Origin: Dryocola sp. LX212
GTDB lineage: Bacteria > Pseudomonadota > Gammaproteobacteria > Enterobacterales > Enterobacteriaceae
Length of the DNA stretch: 64,000 nucleotides
Direction of reading: 5' to 3'
Assembly (NCBI GenBank): GCA_041504365.1
Contig: CP167917.1
Coordinates: 992,001-1,056,000 of the forward strand
The position numbers and the translations under genes are program-made. How positions within the stretch are numbered: position 1 is the first letter of the stretch; each line of letters begins with the position of its first letter. Below the pieces are notes generated by a model that was not told where the DNA came from, did not search any database, and saw only the letters and a list, made by a program, of their open reading frames with translations. Below are positions 10,307 through 19,801 of the stretch, piece by piece.

Positions 10307-10336
10307 CGCCCGGTTAGCCGGGCGTTTCTGTTTTTT
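10307..10336 (+). terminator. Rho-independent terminator after gpt
   Basis: CGCCCGG-TTAG-CCGGGCG is a perfect 7-base stem with a 4-base loop, followed by TTTCTGTTTTTT. It ends the gpt transcript before frsA. Confidence 0.88.
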
Positions 10337-10391
10337 AACCCCCGACAGAGTACAATGCTGCATTCCTGACGTTTTCATGGAGGCAAAAGCG

Positions 10392-11639
10392 ATGTCACAG
10401 GTTAATCTGAGCGAAGAGCTGTTCAAACCGCGTTTTAAACACCCCGAAACCTCGACGTTAATCCGTCGCGCCCGACATCATTCTGCCCCCAATATTCAGT
10501 CCGCGCTGGACGGCAAAACCGTTCCGCACTGGTACCGCATGGTCAACCGCCTGATGTGGATCTGGCGCGGCGTTGACCCGCGCGAAATTCTTGACGTTCA
10601 GGCCCGCATCGCCTGCTGCAAAGAAGAACGTACCAACGACGAGCTGTTCGATACCGTCGTGGGCTACCGTGGCGGCAACTGGATTTACGAATGGTCGAAG
10701 CAGGCGATGATGTGGCAGCAGAAGGCCAATCAGGAAGCCGATCCGAAAAAAGTTGGTAAGCACTGGCTTCAGGCAGCAAACCTCTACAGCATTGCGGCTT
10801 ACCCGCACCTGAAAGGCGATGCCCTGGCAGAACAGGCGCAAGTCCTTGCTAACCGCGCGTTTGAAGAGGCCGCTCCGCGCCTGTCGGGCGACCTGCGAGA
10901 GCTGGAGTTCGCCATCAGCGGCGGGGGTTCGATCACCGGCTTCCTGCATATGCCGAAGGGGGCAGAAGGGCCGCTGCCAACCGTGCTGATGTGCGGCGGG
11001 CTGGACGCGCTGCAAAGCGATTATTATTCCCTGTTTGAAAATTATTTCGCCCCGCAGGGCATCGCCATGCTGACGATTGATATGCCGTCGGTGGGCTATT
11101 CCTCAAAATGGAAGCTCACCCAGGACTCCAGCCTCCTGCACCAGCATGTACTAAAGGCCCTGCCGAATATTCCATGGGTGGACCATACACGTGTGGCCGC
11201 GTTCGGTTTCCGCTTTGGCGCAAACGTCGCCGTTCGTCTTGCTTATCTGGAGGCACCGCGCCTGAAAGCCGTCGCCTGCCTCGGCCCGGTGGTGCACAGC
11301 CTGCTGAGCGACCCGGAACGCCAGGCGCAGGTGCCGGAAATGTATATTGACGTTCTTGCCAGCCGCCTTGGCATGTTTGATGCGACGGATGCTGCGCTGA
11401 GCGTTGAGCTAAATCGCTACTCCCTTAAGACTCAGGGGCTGCTTGGCCGACGCTGCCCGACGCCAATGCTGTCGGGCTTCTGGGCTAACGATCCGTTCAG
11501 CCCTGAAGAGGAGTCGCGTTTAATCACCTCGTCATCTGCGGATGGTAAACTGCTGTCGATCCCCTTCAGCCCCGTGTATAAGAATTTTGACAATGGATTA
11601 AGAGAAATAACGGGATGGATCAAACAGAGATTGCGTTAA
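10392..11639 (+). CDS. frsA: FrsA, fermentation-respiration switch protein / esterase
   Basis: 415 residues from ATG 10392 ([19 protein letters not shown]) behind a GGAGG-like site; E. coli FrsA is 414. The C-terminal half is an alpha/beta hydrolase fold ([20 protein letters not shown], then [19 protein letters not shown] where the nucleophile elbow would be; the residue at the elbow is Arg rather than Ser, as in E. coli). FrsA binds dephosphorylated EIIA-Glc and influences the balance of respiration and fermentation; esterase activity has been reported. Followed at 57 bases by crl. Confidence 0.95.
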   Translation: MSQVNLSEELFKPRFKHPETSTLIRRARHHSAPNIQSALDGKTVPHWYRMVNRLMWIWRGVDPREILDVQARIACCKEERTNDELFDTVVGYRGGNWIYEWSKQAMMWQQKANQEADPKKVGKHWLQAANLYSIAAYPHLKGDALAEQAQVLANRAFEEAAPRLSGDLRELEFAISGGGSITGFLHMPKGAEGPLPTVLMCGGLDALQSDYYSLFENYFAPQGIAMLTIDMPSVGYSSKWKLTQDSSLLHQHVLKALPNIPWVDHTRVAAFGFRFGANVAVRLAYLEAPRLKAVACLGPVVHSLLSDPERQAQVPEMYIDVLASRLGMFDATDAALSVELNRYSLKTQGLLGRRCPTPMLSGFWANDPFSPEEESRLITSSSADGKLLSIPFSPVYKNFDNGLREITGWIKQRLR

Positions 11640-11696
11640 AAATTTGCTAAATCTTAACGGTTTGGTAAAACAGTGACTTCACAACAGGAGATCGCA

Positions 11697-12098
11697 ATGA
11701 CGTTACCGAGTGGACACCCGAAAGGAAGATTGATCAAAAAGTTTGCCGCCCTGGGCCCGTATATCCGGGAGGAGCAGTGTGAAGACAACCGTTTCTTCTT
11801 CGACTGCCTGGCAGTGTGCGTCAACGTTAAGCCCGCACCGGAAAAACGTGAGTTCTGGGGATGGTGGATGGAGCTGGAAGCGCAGGAAAAGCAATTTACC
11901 TATACCTACCACTTTGGGCTGTTCGATCAGGAGGGCAAATGGACGTCAACGCCTTCGAAAGACAAAGAAGTAGAGGACCGGCTCGAAGTGACGCTGCGTG
12001 GTTTCCACGTCCGCCTGCGGGATCTGTTAAAAACGTTAAACCTGGATCTGGTGCCTGCCAAAGATTTTGCTGAAAAGCCCGTTAAGCTTTCAGCGTGA
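11697..12098 (+). CDS. crl: Crl, sigma-S (RpoS) holoenzyme assembly factor
   Basis: 133 residues, exactly the E. coli length, from ATG 11697 behind AGGAG. The in-frame ATG 24 bases upstream is rejected because the family starts [16 protein letters not shown]. The conserved block [21 protein letters not shown] is intact. Crl binds RpoS and favours formation of the RpoS-RNA polymerase holoenzyme, supporting curli and stress genes. IraP and DgcC, also in this window, act in the same RpoS network. A strong terminator follows. Confidence 0.97.
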   Translation: MTLPSGHPKGRLIKKFAALGPYIREEQCEDNRFFFDCLAVCVNVKPAPEKREFWGWWMELEAQEKQFTYTYHFGLFDQEGKWTSTPSKDKEVEDRLEVTLRGFHVRLRDLLKTLNLDLVPAKDFAEKPVKLSA

Positions 12099-12111
12099 GG
12101 TTCTTAAGAAT

Positions 12112-12142
12112 AAAAAGCCCTTTTTAATAAAGGGCTTTTTTA
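12112..12142 (+). terminator. Terminator between crl and phoE
   Basis: AAAAAGCCCTTT-TTAATA-AAGGGCTTTTTT is a symmetrical hairpin with a T run, and A runs on the other side. It can act in both directions between convergent crl and phoE. Confidence 0.88.
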
Positions 12143-12148
12143 TTATCC

Positions 12149-12178
12149 AGGCTGGATAAGAGCAGCGTCATCCGCCAG
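12149..12178. repeat. Single REP unit near the phoE 3' end
   Basis: GGCTGGATAAGAGCAGCGTCATCCGCCAG matches the right arm of the REP units elsewhere in this window (GGATAAGCGCAGCGTCATCC). Single and slightly diverged. Confidence 0.7.
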
Positions 12179-12190
12179 ATTATTTTTAAA

Positions 12191-13243
12191 TCAGAACTGG
12201 TAAACCATACCCAAAGCTACAATATCATCGTTATTGATGCCCAGCGGGTTATCGTCATCCAGCTGGTTAATTTTATAATCCACGAAGGCTGACATATTTT
12301 TGTTGAAATAATAGGTTGCACCCACGTCAATATATTTCACCAGATCGGCATCGCCGATACCCTCAATTTCTTTACCTTTTTGCTGCACATAGCCAAGGGA
12401 AGGGCGCAGACCGAAATCAAACTGATATTGCACCACGGCTTCGAAGCTTTGGGTTTTATTTGCGAAGCCCCCGGAGATTGGTGTCATGTTCCGCGTTTCG
12501 GAATACATGGATGCGACATAAAGATTATTGGCGTCATATTTCACGCCCGTTGCCCACGAGTCGGCCTTATCGCCGTTGCCGCGCAGCTGCGCCTGCTGGG
12601 CATCAGTGCGGTCGGAGGTGGTGTAAGCGCCGCCGATCTCGAAATCGCTGCCGCCGAAGTCATAGGTTAGCGCCGTACCGAAGCCGTCGCCGTTCTGTTT
12701 CGCCACGTCGCGATTTTCGTTCTTACCCTGGTACTGAAGGGTCATGTTCAGGCCGTCTACCGCGCCGAAGAAGTCGGTGCTGCGGAAGGTGGCGAGGCCG
12801 GAGGCACGTTTGGTCATAAAGTTATCGGTGCGTGCGGATGAGTCGCCGCCAAATTCCGGGAACATATCGGTCCAGGCTTCCACGTCGTACAGCGCGCCCA
12901 GGCTACGGCCATAATCGAATGAGCCAAAGTTTGCGTATTTAATACCGGCAAAAGCATAGCGTGTTTTTGTCGTGGAGCTGCTTTCGTCTTTATTGCCAGA
13001 GAATTCCGCTTCCCACTGACCGTAGCCGGTAAATTTGTCGTTAATCTGCGTTTCACCTTTAAAACCGAAACGCACATAGGTCTGGTCACCGTCTTTCGAT
13101 GCATCATCGCTGATATAATGCATCGCCTTAACTTTGCCATAGACGTTAAGTTTATTTCCATCCTTGTTAAAAACTTCGGCGGCCTGAGAAGAAGCTGCTG
13201 TAACAATGCCCATAACCATTAATGCCAGTGTGGTCTTTTTCAT
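12191..13243 (-). CDS. phoE: Outer membrane porin PhoE (phosphoporin)
   Basis: 350 residues; the first 21 ([21 protein letters not shown]) are a signal peptide, and the mature protein begins [19 protein letters not shown]. OmpC/OmpF/PhoE-type 16-strand trimeric porin ending in the assembly signal MVYQF. Position between crl and proB and the upstream Pho box identify it as PhoE rather than OmpC or OmpF. It is an anion-preferring channel made during phosphate starvation. Convergent with crl. Confidence 0.95.
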   Translation of the reverse strand: MKKTTLALMVMGIVTAASSQAAEVFNKDGNKLNVYGKVKAMHYISDDASKDGDQTYVRFGFKGETQINDKFTGYGQWEAEFSGNKDESSSTTKTRYAFAGIKYANFGSFDYGRSLGALYDVEAWTDMFPEFGGDSSARTDNFMTKRASGLATFRSTDFFGAVDGLNMTLQYQGKNENRDVAKQNGDGFGTALTYDFGGSDFEIGGAYTTSDRTDAQQAQLRGNGDKADSWATGVKYDANNLYVASMYSETRNMTPISGGFANKTQSFEAVVQYQFDFGLRPSLGYVQQKGKEIEGIGDADLVKYIDVGATYYFNKNMSAFVDYKINQLDDDNPLGINNDDIVALGMVYQF

Positions 13244-13328
13244 TTTCAGTTCCAGGTGTGTTGAACGCGCTAAAATTTAATCGGGAGTTATTCCCGTTAA
13301 AAAACGCAGAGAGTTTTATCGTCCTGAG

Positions 13329-13346
13329 ATGAAAGATTTATGACAG
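13329..13346 (-). promoter_or_regulatory. Pho box (PhoB site) of phoE
   Basis: On the reverse strand CTGTCAT-AAAT-CTTTCAT matches the Pho box CTGTCAT-N4-CTGTCAT at 13 of 14 positions. About ten bases further toward the gene lies GATAAA, a plausible -10, leaving a leader of roughly 60 bases. This is the standard layout in which PhoB replaces the -35. Confidence 0.88.
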
Positions 13347-13383
13347 ATTAAGAGAAAGTTTAAATAATCGTAATAAAGTGTCT

Positions 13384-13401
13384 TTGTCATAAATGTGTCA
13401 A
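13384..13401 (+). promoter_or_regulatory. Second, inverted Pho-box-like site upstream of phoE
   Basis: TTGTCAT-AAAT-GTGTCAA matches the Pho box at 11 of 14 positions but points toward proB, opposite to phoE. I recall that E. coli phoE also has an inverted upstream Pho box that enhances expression. It could alternatively affect proB. Confidence 0.55.
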
Positions 13402-13537
13402 AGGCTACCGCTACGCTTGCCGATCCCTTTCGGGAAGTTGTGTGATTTCCCTCTCAGGCTGTTGGCAAGGCGCGTCAGTCCTGATACAACGTCAGCTGGT
13501 CTTTAATTTTCACCTTTCGCTAAAACGGCAGAGAATC

Positions 13538-14641
13538 ATGAGTGATAGCCAGACGCTGGTGGTCAAACTTGGCACCAGCGTATTAACCGGTGGCTCACGC
13601 CGCCTGAACCGCGCTCACATCGTTGAGCTGGTGCGCCAGTGCGCGCAGCTTCACGCGAGCGGGCACCGCATTGTTATTGTTACCTCCGGGGCGATTGCCG
13701 CCGGACGCGAGCACCTGGGCTACCCCGAGCTGCCCGCCACCATCGCCTCTAAACAGCTGCTGGCGGCGGTAGGGCAGAGCCGTCTGATCCAGCTGTGGGA
13801 ACAGCTCTTTTCTATTTACGGCATCCACGTCGGGCAGATGCTGCTGACGCGTGCCGATATGGAGGATCGCGAGCGCTTCCTCAACGCCCGTGACACCCTG
13901 CGCGCGCTGCTCGATAACAACATCGTGCCGATCATCAACGAAAACGACGCGGTAGCTACCGCAGAGATCAAAGTCGGCGATAACGATAACCTTTCAGCGC
14001 TGGCCGCCATTCTGGCCGGTGCGGACAAACTGCTGCTGCTGACTGACCAGCAGGGCCTGTATACCGCAGACCCGCGCAATAACCCGGAAGCCGAGCTTAT
14101 TAAAGAAGTTCACGGCATCGACGACGCGCTGCGATCCATCGCGGGCGACAGCGTATCGGGCCTGGGTACCGGAGGCATGGGCACCAAACTGCAGGCCGCA
14201 GACGTCGCCTGCCGTGCGGGCATCGACGTGATCATCGCTGCGGGCAGCAAGCCGGGCGTGATTGGCGATGTGATGGCGGGCATGTCTGTCGGCACACGCT
14301 TCCATGCGCAGCAAACCCCATTAGAGAACCGCAAACGCTGGATCTTCGGCGCGCCGCCTGCGGGTGAAATTACCGTGGATGACGGCGCACTCTCCGCCAT
14401 CCTCGAGCGCGGCAGCTCGCTTCTGCCAAAGGGGATCAGGAGCGTGACGGGCAACTTCTCCCGCGGTGAAGTCATCCGTATCCGCAGCCTGGAAGGGCGC
14501 GACATCGCCCACGGCGTCTGTCGTTATAACAGCGATGCGCTGCGTCGCGTTGCGGGCCACCATTCACAACAGATCGGTGCGATCCTCGGCTATGAATATG
14601 GTCCGGTGGCGGTGCATCGTGACGACATGATCGTTAACTAA
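13538..14641 (+). CDS. proB: Glutamate 5-kinase
   Basis: 367 residues from ATG 13538 ([20 protein letters not shown]), the E. coli length; the 32 upstream in-frame codons are not family-like. Amino-acid kinase domain (residues 1-260: VVKLGTSVL phosphate loop, [19 protein letters not shown]) followed by a PUA domain (about 275-365). It phosphorylates L-glutamate, the first and proline-inhibited step of proline synthesis. The product passes to ProA, whose gene starts 10 bases downstream. Confidence 0.97.
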   Translation: MSDSQTLVVKLGTSVLTGGSRRLNRAHIVELVRQCAQLHASGHRIVIVTSGAIAAGREHLGYPELPATIASKQLLAAVGQSRLIQLWEQLFSIYGIHVGQMLLTRADMEDRERFLNARDTLRALLDNNIVPIINENDAVATAEIKVGDNDNLSALAAILAGADKLLLLTDQQGLYTADPRNNPEAELIKEVHGIDDALRSIAGDSVSGLGTGGMGTKLQAADVACRAGIDVIIAAGSKPGVIGDVMAGMSVGTRFHAQQTPLENRKRWIFGAPPAGEITVDDGALSAILERGSSLLPKGIRSVTGNFSRGEVIRIRSLEGRDIAHGVCRYNSDALRRVAGHHSQQIGAILGYEYGPVAVHRDDMIVN

Positions 14642-14651
14642 GGAGCGGGCA

Positions 14652-15905
14652 ATGCTGGAACAGATGGGCAAAGCCGCCAGGGCGGCCTCTTACAAAATGG
14701 CGCTGCTCTCAAGCCTTGAGAAAAACCGCGTGCTGCAACGCATCGCGGATTACCTGGAAGCGCAGGCTGAACAGATAATTACCGCCAACGAGCAGGACGT
14801 GGCGGAAGCCCGCACCAACGGTCTGAGCGAAGCCATGCTCGACCGCCTGCTGCTCACACCGGCACGCCTGAAGGGCATCGCCGACGACGTGCGCCAGGTC
14901 TGCAACCTCTCGGATCCGGTAGGGCAGGTGATCGACGGCGGCCTGCTGGACAGCGGCCTGCGTCTGGAACGTCGCCGCGTACCGCTGGGCGTGATTGGTG
15001 TCATCTACGAGGCGCGTCCGAACGTCACCGTAGACGTCGCCTCTCTCTGCCTGAAAACCGGCAACGCGGCGATCCTGCGCGGTGGGAAAGAGACGTGGCG
15101 CACCAACGCCGCCACCGTGAAAGTTATCCAGCAGGCGCTGGTGGAATGCGGTCTGCCAGCGGCTGCGGTACAGGCGATTGAAAGCCCGGATCGCGCGCTG
15201 GTTAACGAGCTGCTGAAGATGGATCGCTACGTCGATATGCTTATCCCGCGCGGCGGCGCGGGCCTGCATAAACTCTGCCGCGAGCAGTCCACCATTCCGG
15301 TGATTACCGGCGGAATTGGCGTGTGCCATATCGTGGTGGACGACACGGCGGAAATCGAACCGGCCCTGAAAATCATCGTTAACGCCAAGACCCAGCGCCC
15401 AAGCACTTGCAACACCGTGGAAACGCTGCTGGTTCATCAGGGCATTGCCGACACCTTCCTGCCCGCGCTCAGCAAGCAGATGGCGGAGTCCGGCGTCACG
15501 CTACACGCGGACGGGAAATCCCTGCCGTTGCTGCAAAATGGCCCGGCGGAAGTGCTGCTGGTGAAAGCGGAAGAGTATGACGACGAGTGGCTGTCGCTGC
15601 ACCTGAACGTGAAGATGGTCGCGGACCTGGATGAAGCCATCGAACACATCCGCGACCACGGCACCCAGCATTCGGACGCCATCCTGACCCGCACGCTGCG
15701 CAACGCTAATCGCTTCGTTAATGAAGTCGATTCATCCGCTGTATATGTAAACGCCTCAACGCGCTTCACGGACGGCGGGCAGTTCGGCCTGGGCGCAGAA
15801 GTCGCGGTCAGCACCCAGAAGCTGCACGCCCGCGGCCCGATGGGCCTTGAAGCGCTGACCACCTATAAGTGGATCGGCTTTGGGGACGATACTGTTCGGG
15901 CGTGA
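14652..15905 (+). CDS. proA: Glutamate-5-semialdehyde dehydrogenase (gamma-glutamyl phosphate reductase)
   Basis: 417 residues, full length. Aldehyde-dehydrogenase fold with the catalytic cysteine in [12 protein letters not shown] and the NAD(P) region [29 protein letters not shown] written in the family's usual order. Reduces gamma-glutamyl phosphate to glutamate semialdehyde with NADPH, the second proline step. Behind a GGAG ribosome site and co-transcribed with proB. In E. coli the thrW tRNA gene follows proA; no tRNA is seen here, and the AT-rich toxin/Hcp island begins instead. Confidence 0.97.
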   Translation: MLEQMGKAARAASYKMALLSSLEKNRVLQRIADYLEAQAEQIITANEQDVAEARTNGLSEAMLDRLLLTPARLKGIADDVRQVCNLSDPVGQVIDGGLLDSGLRLERRRVPLGVIGVIYEARPNVTVDVASLCLKTGNAAILRGGKETWRTNAATVKVIQQALVECGLPAAAVQAIESPDRALVNELLKMDRYVDMLIPRGGAGLHKLCREQSTIPVITGGIGVCHIVVDDTAEIEPALKIIVNAKTQRPSTCNTVETLLVHQGIADTFLPALSKQMAESGVTLHADGKSLPLLQNGPAEVLLVKAEEYDDEWLSLHLNVKMVADLDEAIEHIRDHGTQHSDAILTRTLRNANRFVNEVDSSAVYVNASTRFTDGGQFGLGAEVAVSTQKLHARGPMGLEALTTYKWIGFGDDTVRA

Positions 15906-15983
15906 TTGAGCCAGGCGGGATGCGCCGTAACCCGGCGCCTCCCTCTTTACCAACAAATCAAGGGGTCTTATGAACAGGGGGAT

Positions 15984-16094
15984 ATGGCGTTGTTTATCCG
16001 TAAAATCTCCATGAAAGATGACAGATTCACCATTTTTTTCTCTGATTCCCATTCCCGACACCTGATTTGGCAGGTGCCCAAACAGAATAATTAA
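15984..16094 (+). CDS. Possible 36-residue small protein
   Basis: ATG 15984 follows AGGGGG at good spacing and opens 36 codons (MALFIRKISMKDDRFTIFFS...IWQVPKQNN). I recognise no family. It could be a small protein, or a remnant of a gene lost when the neighbouring island arrived. The frame stays open for 26 codons upstream but without a better start. Weak evidence. Confidence 0.25.
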   Translation: MALFIRKISMKDDRFTIFFSDSHSRHLIWQVPKQNN

Positions 16095-16455
16095 ATTGAT
16101 TTTAATTGATAAATATCATTTTTAATGAAGAATGTTTTTTAACGCTGCGAGGTAGCCCGCAGAAATTTTCTTATCATTTTATTTTGTTTTTCTCCTGAGT
16201 TATATGTTTCATGAATGGGGCGAATGCTGGTAGCTTTTAATTAAACGATATTCAAATGCGTGGAACTCCTTATACAACAAGGGGCTATGTTATTAGCTTC
16301 TTTATGTAAGATAAAAATAACTATTATTGACTGCATGAATAAGCCATGGTTTTATAAACAGTCCATCTTGCAAATCAATTTAACGTTCGTGCTGGAATCT
16401 TCGCCTTATATGGTGTAATGTCATTTGTACTGAAACTAAAGTTATTGGATAACTT
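16095..16455. other. AT-rich non-coding region before the toxin-Hcp module
   Basis: 361 bases without a credible gene, strikingly AT-rich beside proA (only 8 G/C in the 60 bases 16081-16140). No tRNA, integrase fragment or direct repeat was seen. It presumably holds the promoter of the downstream module. The composition suggests transferred DNA. Confidence 0.5.
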
Positions 16456-16971
16456 ATGTCTTTACATGGAAAGTTTATAATTAATGACGCGTATTATTCC
16501 CCTTTGATATTTCCCGGCATTGGCACATTTTTAGCATTCTCCGGTGATGGCGCCTATCGTAATCGCGGGGCCTGCGGGATGATTCCCAAAATGGGTCCTG
16601 TTCCGGCAGGTCAATACTGGATTGTTGATCGGCCTGAGGGTGGGATCAGATCTAAGATGAACACCAGTGTGAAAGATACATATAATCATTTCATAAACGG
16701 CGCGAGCTTTAAACATAGCGACTGGTTTGCGCTATGGCGAATCGACTGGAATATAGATGATTATACCTGGATTGAATCAATAAAACGCGGTAACTTTCGT
16801 TTGCATCCAGGTAGTCTTTCCGAAGGTTGTATTACATTGCCACATGAATCAGATTTTGCACTATTGAGAAATGCATTGCTACGAACGAAGCAAGTAGATG
16901 TACCCTGCATGCGAAAATTAAAGTCTTACGGCACAATTGAGGTGGGGGTCAGTGGCAAAACATGTCCATAA
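16456..16971 (+). CDS. Tlde1-like (DUF2778) peptidoglycan-targeting T6SS effector
   Basis: 171 residues with no signal peptide. The motif RLHPGSLSEGCITL (H117, S122, G124, C125) is the L,D-transpeptidase-type His/Cys active site of DUF2778/Tlde1 proteins. These are type VI effectors that cut or exchange D-amino acids on tetrapeptide stems in the target periplasm. The N-terminal half (GNGxYRNRGACGMIPKMGPVPAG-like region) also fits: substrate-side glycines and the P-x-G-x-Y turn. Lack of a signal peptide suits a toxin injected rather than exported. Overlaps a membrane-protein gene that could encode immunity, followed by hcp. Function is inferred from motif and context. Confidence 0.78.
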   Translation: MSLHGKFIINDAYYSPLIFPGIGTFLAFSGDGAYRNRGACGMIPKMGPVPAGQYWIVDRPEGGIRSKMNTSVKDTYNHFINGASFKHSDWFALWRIDWNIDDYTWIESIKRGNFRLHPGSLSEGCITLPHESDFALLRNALLRTKQVDVPCMRKLKSYGTIEVGVSGKTCP

Positions 16972-17476
16972 TCTCATCATTAAGATAGTCTTGTTCTGTA
17001 TGACAATGTTGTTGGTTGCCTGGTTATTCTCTTATGACGGGCTGGTTGACCGTTTTATGAGAGAATATATCACTTTGAACATGGCAGAAAAAACCGGAAA
17101 TTATATCTTAGGTGAGCCAGATCCAGAGCCGTACGAATCCATAAGACTCTATATAAGTCTTATGATTAATATTCTCATTAGCGTTCCATTGTTTAGTTCC
17201 GTTATTGCCATTATCAATATGATGATGAGCCGCATTTCACCTGTTCATCATCTAAAAGAATGTTTTTTTTCGATATTGAGAAGATTTTATAAAATATTTT
17301 CATTTACTCTTTTGTTTTGGGCTGTATTCCGAGCCTTACCGTATCAGGCTTTATTCCCAGGGCATGCCAAATTATCCATTTCCACGATAATGATAATTGT
17401 AGGTTTTAATCTGTTGATAACAGGTATTTGCTATTGGTTCATCAGCAGGAAATGGACAATCAAAAGGAGCTTGTAA
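16952..17476 (+). CDS. Four-helix membrane protein, candidate immunity protein
   Basis: 174 residues from GTG 16952 behind GAGGTGGGGG; an upstream TTG start is less likely. Four hydrophobic segments (about 7-28, 68-90, 112-130, 142-163), with a polar loop 29-66 after the first helix that would face the periplasm if the N-terminus is inside. I recognise no family. It overlaps the toxin gene by 20 bases and ends one base before hcp, so the three are translationally coupled. Position between effector and Hcp suggests immunity to the DUF2778 toxin, although described Tldi1 proteins are periplasmic rather than polytopic. It could instead be an inert membrane protein. Confidence 0.6.
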   Translation: MAKHVHNLIIKIVLFCMTMLLVAWLFSYDGLVDRFMREYITLNMAEKTGNYILGEPDPEPYESIRLYISLMINILISVPLFSSVIAIINMMMSRISPVHHLKECFFSILRRFYKIFSFTLLFWAVFRALPYQALFPGHAKLSISTIMIIVGFNLLITGICYWFISRKWTIKRSL

Positions 17477-17477
17477 A

Positions 17478-17963
17478 ATGCCGATTCCAGCTTATATGTG
17501 GCTAAAAGATGATGGCGGTGCCGATATCAAAGGGAATGTGGATGTAAACGACCGGGAGGGAAGCATAGAAATTGTTGGTTTTAGCCATGGGTTGAATATT
17601 CCGGTTGATGGTACAAGCGGCAAAATCACGGGGACGCGTTCGCATTCACCAATGCTAATTGAGAAAGAATTCGATAGTTCGTCGCCTTACCTTTATAAAG
17701 CAGTGGCTAAAGGGCAGACACTTAAATCTGCAGAGATACGCTGGTATCGCATTAACTACGCAGGGCAGGAGGAAGCCTACTTTATCATGACTCTTGAAGG
17801 GGTGAAAATTACCGGAGTGAATCCGGGAATGCCCAACGCAAAAATGGCGGGCAACTCTCAAATCAACCATATGGAATCTGTTTCCATGATGTATGAGAAA
17901 ATCACATGGCGCTATGTGGACGGTAACGTCCAATACACGGACGACTGGAACGTAAGATCTTGA
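17478..17963 (+). CDS. hcp: Hcp family type VI secretion tube protein
   Basis: 161 residues, the standard Hcp length, starting MPIPAYMWLKDDGGADIKG with the beta-barrel pattern of Hcp1 (VGFSHGLNIP, SPMLIEKEFDSSSPYLYKA, YFIMTLEGVKITGV, HMESVSMMYEKITWRY). Hcp hexamers stack into the T6SS tube and carry small effectors in their lumen. AAAGGAG precedes the ATG. No other T6SS gene is in the window, so this is an orphan hcp with cargo; the sheath and baseplate must be elsewhere if it functions. Confidence 0.9.
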   Translation: MPIPAYMWLKDDGGADIKGNVDVNDREGSIEIVGFSHGLNIPVDGTSGKITGTRSHSPMLIEKEFDSSSPYLYKAVAKGQTLKSAEIRWYRINYAGQEEAYFIMTLEGVKITGVNPGMPNAKMAGNSQINHMESVSMMYEKITWRYVDGNVQYTDDWNVRS

Positions 17964-18068
17964 TTTTGAAGATATGGTAGAAACTTATCCACACATGACA
18001 GGTTAACAAGCCCGCCACTCTCACCTGAGCACCCACGCCAGCAGGCGCTCCGCGAGAATGGCAGGGGC

Positions 18069-19679
18069 TTAATCCTCAATAAACGTCAGCCGCCTGCGTG
18101 GCCGTAAATTCATCTCAAAAATGGCCTTCGCCATTGCTTCACCCATCTCTGCGCAGACCACCAGCCCCTGAACGAAAGGCTGGTCGTGCATCAGCCACGG
18201 CAGCGCGCCGAAGGCGATGCGGCCGCGCACGGCTTCCGGCGCAAGCAGGGTGTAATCCTTGCTGACGTCCGGGATGTCGTCGCCGGTGCTAAGCAGCTGC
18301 TCGCGTAGCGTCGGGAACGGCAGGTCTTTGGTTTTCAGCGCTTTCTGGCCTCGGGCATCGATATAAACTTTGAACTCATGCCTTTTTCCCTGCGCGTAGA
18401 TCACCGTCTGCGCTTCTTTTACTTCCAGCTCGTAGTCCGGCCCCAGCGCCTGAATGCTGATGATCCCGGCCTTGTGCAGCGCCAGCAGGCGGCGGACGGA
18501 TTCTGAGGGGATCGCCGCATAGTTATCGATAAACACCCGTGCCAGGCTGTCGTGGAAGCGTCTGCCGTCCTCATCGTTCAAATGTGGAACAATCTCCTGC
18601 ACGGCTTCGTGCAGCCGCAGGATGGTGTAGCGCCAGGCCACGGTGCGCTTGTCGCGCTTGTTGCATTCAACTTCCGCAAGGTTGGCTTCCGCCCACTCAA
18701 ACGGATCGTTTTGATGGCGCGGGGCAAACAGGGCGTCGTGAAAACTTTGCGGGTTCAGCGTTCTCAGGGCGATTTGTTCGCTCCAGGCGGGATCCGCCAG
18801 CTCCAGCTCTTCTGTCATCAGGCTAAACACGCGATCCAGCAGACCCTCCGATCCTTTGGCTATCTCTTGCTCGATAGCGCTTTCGGTGACGATGCTTAGC
18901 GGCTCGTACGGAAGAGGGCAGTAGAAGTCGGCTTCCGGCAGGATACCGGAGCGGGACATCAGTACGATTTCCAGCGCTTCGCTTTCTTTGTCCAGTTCGA
19001 ACCGCACCTGCTGCGCGTCCACCTCGATGAAGCTTCCGTGCTGGACGGCAACGGCCATCGCGGCGTCGATGCCGCTGAGTGACGTGCCCATAATGCCGAC
19101 CCTGCAGGCGCCGATTTTTGCCTCCATCAGCCCCGACCACGGGCTCGGGAAGAAGGTGCGCGTCGATTCGCTTTCGTCGGGCCAGACGTGCCCGGTAGCG
19201 ATAACGGCGAGATCGTAGACCTCCCGCAGCGGCTTCTCTTCCGCCCAGACGCGCACGCCTTCCGTCGTCGCCTCCAGGTCGGTTACCCGGCATGTCTCCC
19301 GGACGGTTATCTCAAAGCCCTGCTGCTTCGCCTGTTTTACCAGCTCAAGAAACTGGTCGCGGAAATACTCGCCAAGCAGAATACGCGGCAGGAATTTGCG
19401 GTCGTGCAGGGAGGCGTGTTCAACGCCGTAACGGGCAAGATGCTCAGCGCTTTGCTCTTTAAGCCAGTCCAGATAGGTCCTGAAAATGGGGGGGATCTCA
19501 ATGCTGGCGATGTTGGCCAGCATCAGCCTGGAGTTGTCCTCATCGCTGTACGGCATGCCTACGCCTGCCTCGTCAGCCTGTTCAAAGACCGAGACGGCAA
19601 GCGGTTGGCCATGCCTGAACAGCGAGTAAAGCGTATAGATCCCTGTAGGTCCTGCGCCGATAATCGCAATCTTTTTCAT
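18069..19679 (-). CDS. YdhS-like FAD/NAD(P)-binding protein
   Basis: 536 residues, closely resembling E. coli YdhS (534). The N-terminal dinucleotide fold KIAIIGAGPTGIYTLYSL is followed by VFEQADEAGVGMPYS and, further in, VIATGHVWPDESESTRTFFP and VGIMGTSLSGIDAAMAVA, a second nucleotide-binding stretch. The family (FAD-NAD(P)-binding, PF13454-like) has no established substrate. In E. coli ydhS lies at another locus, so this is either relocation or a paralogue. Divergent from the carbonic anhydrase gene. Confidence 0.85.
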   Translation of the reverse strand: MKKIAIIGAGPTGIYTLYSLFRHGQPLAVSVFEQADEAGVGMPYSDEDNSRLMLANIASIEIPPIFRTYLDWLKEQSAEHLARYGVEHASLHDRKFLPRILLGEYFRDQFLELVKQAKQQGFEITVRETCRVTDLEATTEGVRVWAEEKPLREVYDLAVIATGHVWPDESESTRTFFPSPWSGLMEAKIGACRVGIMGTSLSGIDAAMAVAVQHGSFIEVDAQQVRFELDKESEALEIVLMSRSGILPEADFYCPLPYEPLSIVTESAIEQEIAKGSEGLLDRVFSLMTEELELADPAWSEQIALRTLNPQSFHDALFAPRHQNDPFEWAEANLAEVECNKRDKRTVAWRYTILRLHEAVQEIVPHLNDEDGRRFHDSLARVFIDNYAAIPSESVRRLLALHKAGIISIQALGPDYELEVKEAQTVIYAQGKRHEFKVYIDARGQKALKTKDLPFPTLREQLLSTGDDIPDVSKDYTLLAPEAVRGRIAFGALPWLMHDQPFVQGLVVCAEMGEAMAKAIFEMNLRPRRRLTFIED

Positions 19680-19801
19680 CGATACCTCTCCTCGTGACGC
19701 CCATAATCCATCAGAAATTCATCATTTTCTTTTGCCGGAGCTAGACTAACTGAGTGTGATCTTTATCATAATCTGGTGAAGACAATAAAAGAGACCGTGC
19801 T

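Noticed and set aside
12316-12819. Long frame opposite phoE
   Set aside because: Antisense shadow of a strongly supported porin gene; Arg/Ser-rich and without family likeness.
15901-16100. thrW tRNA or attachment site after proA
   Set aside because: I looked for the tRNA-Thr sequence and CCA-like 3' end and found none.
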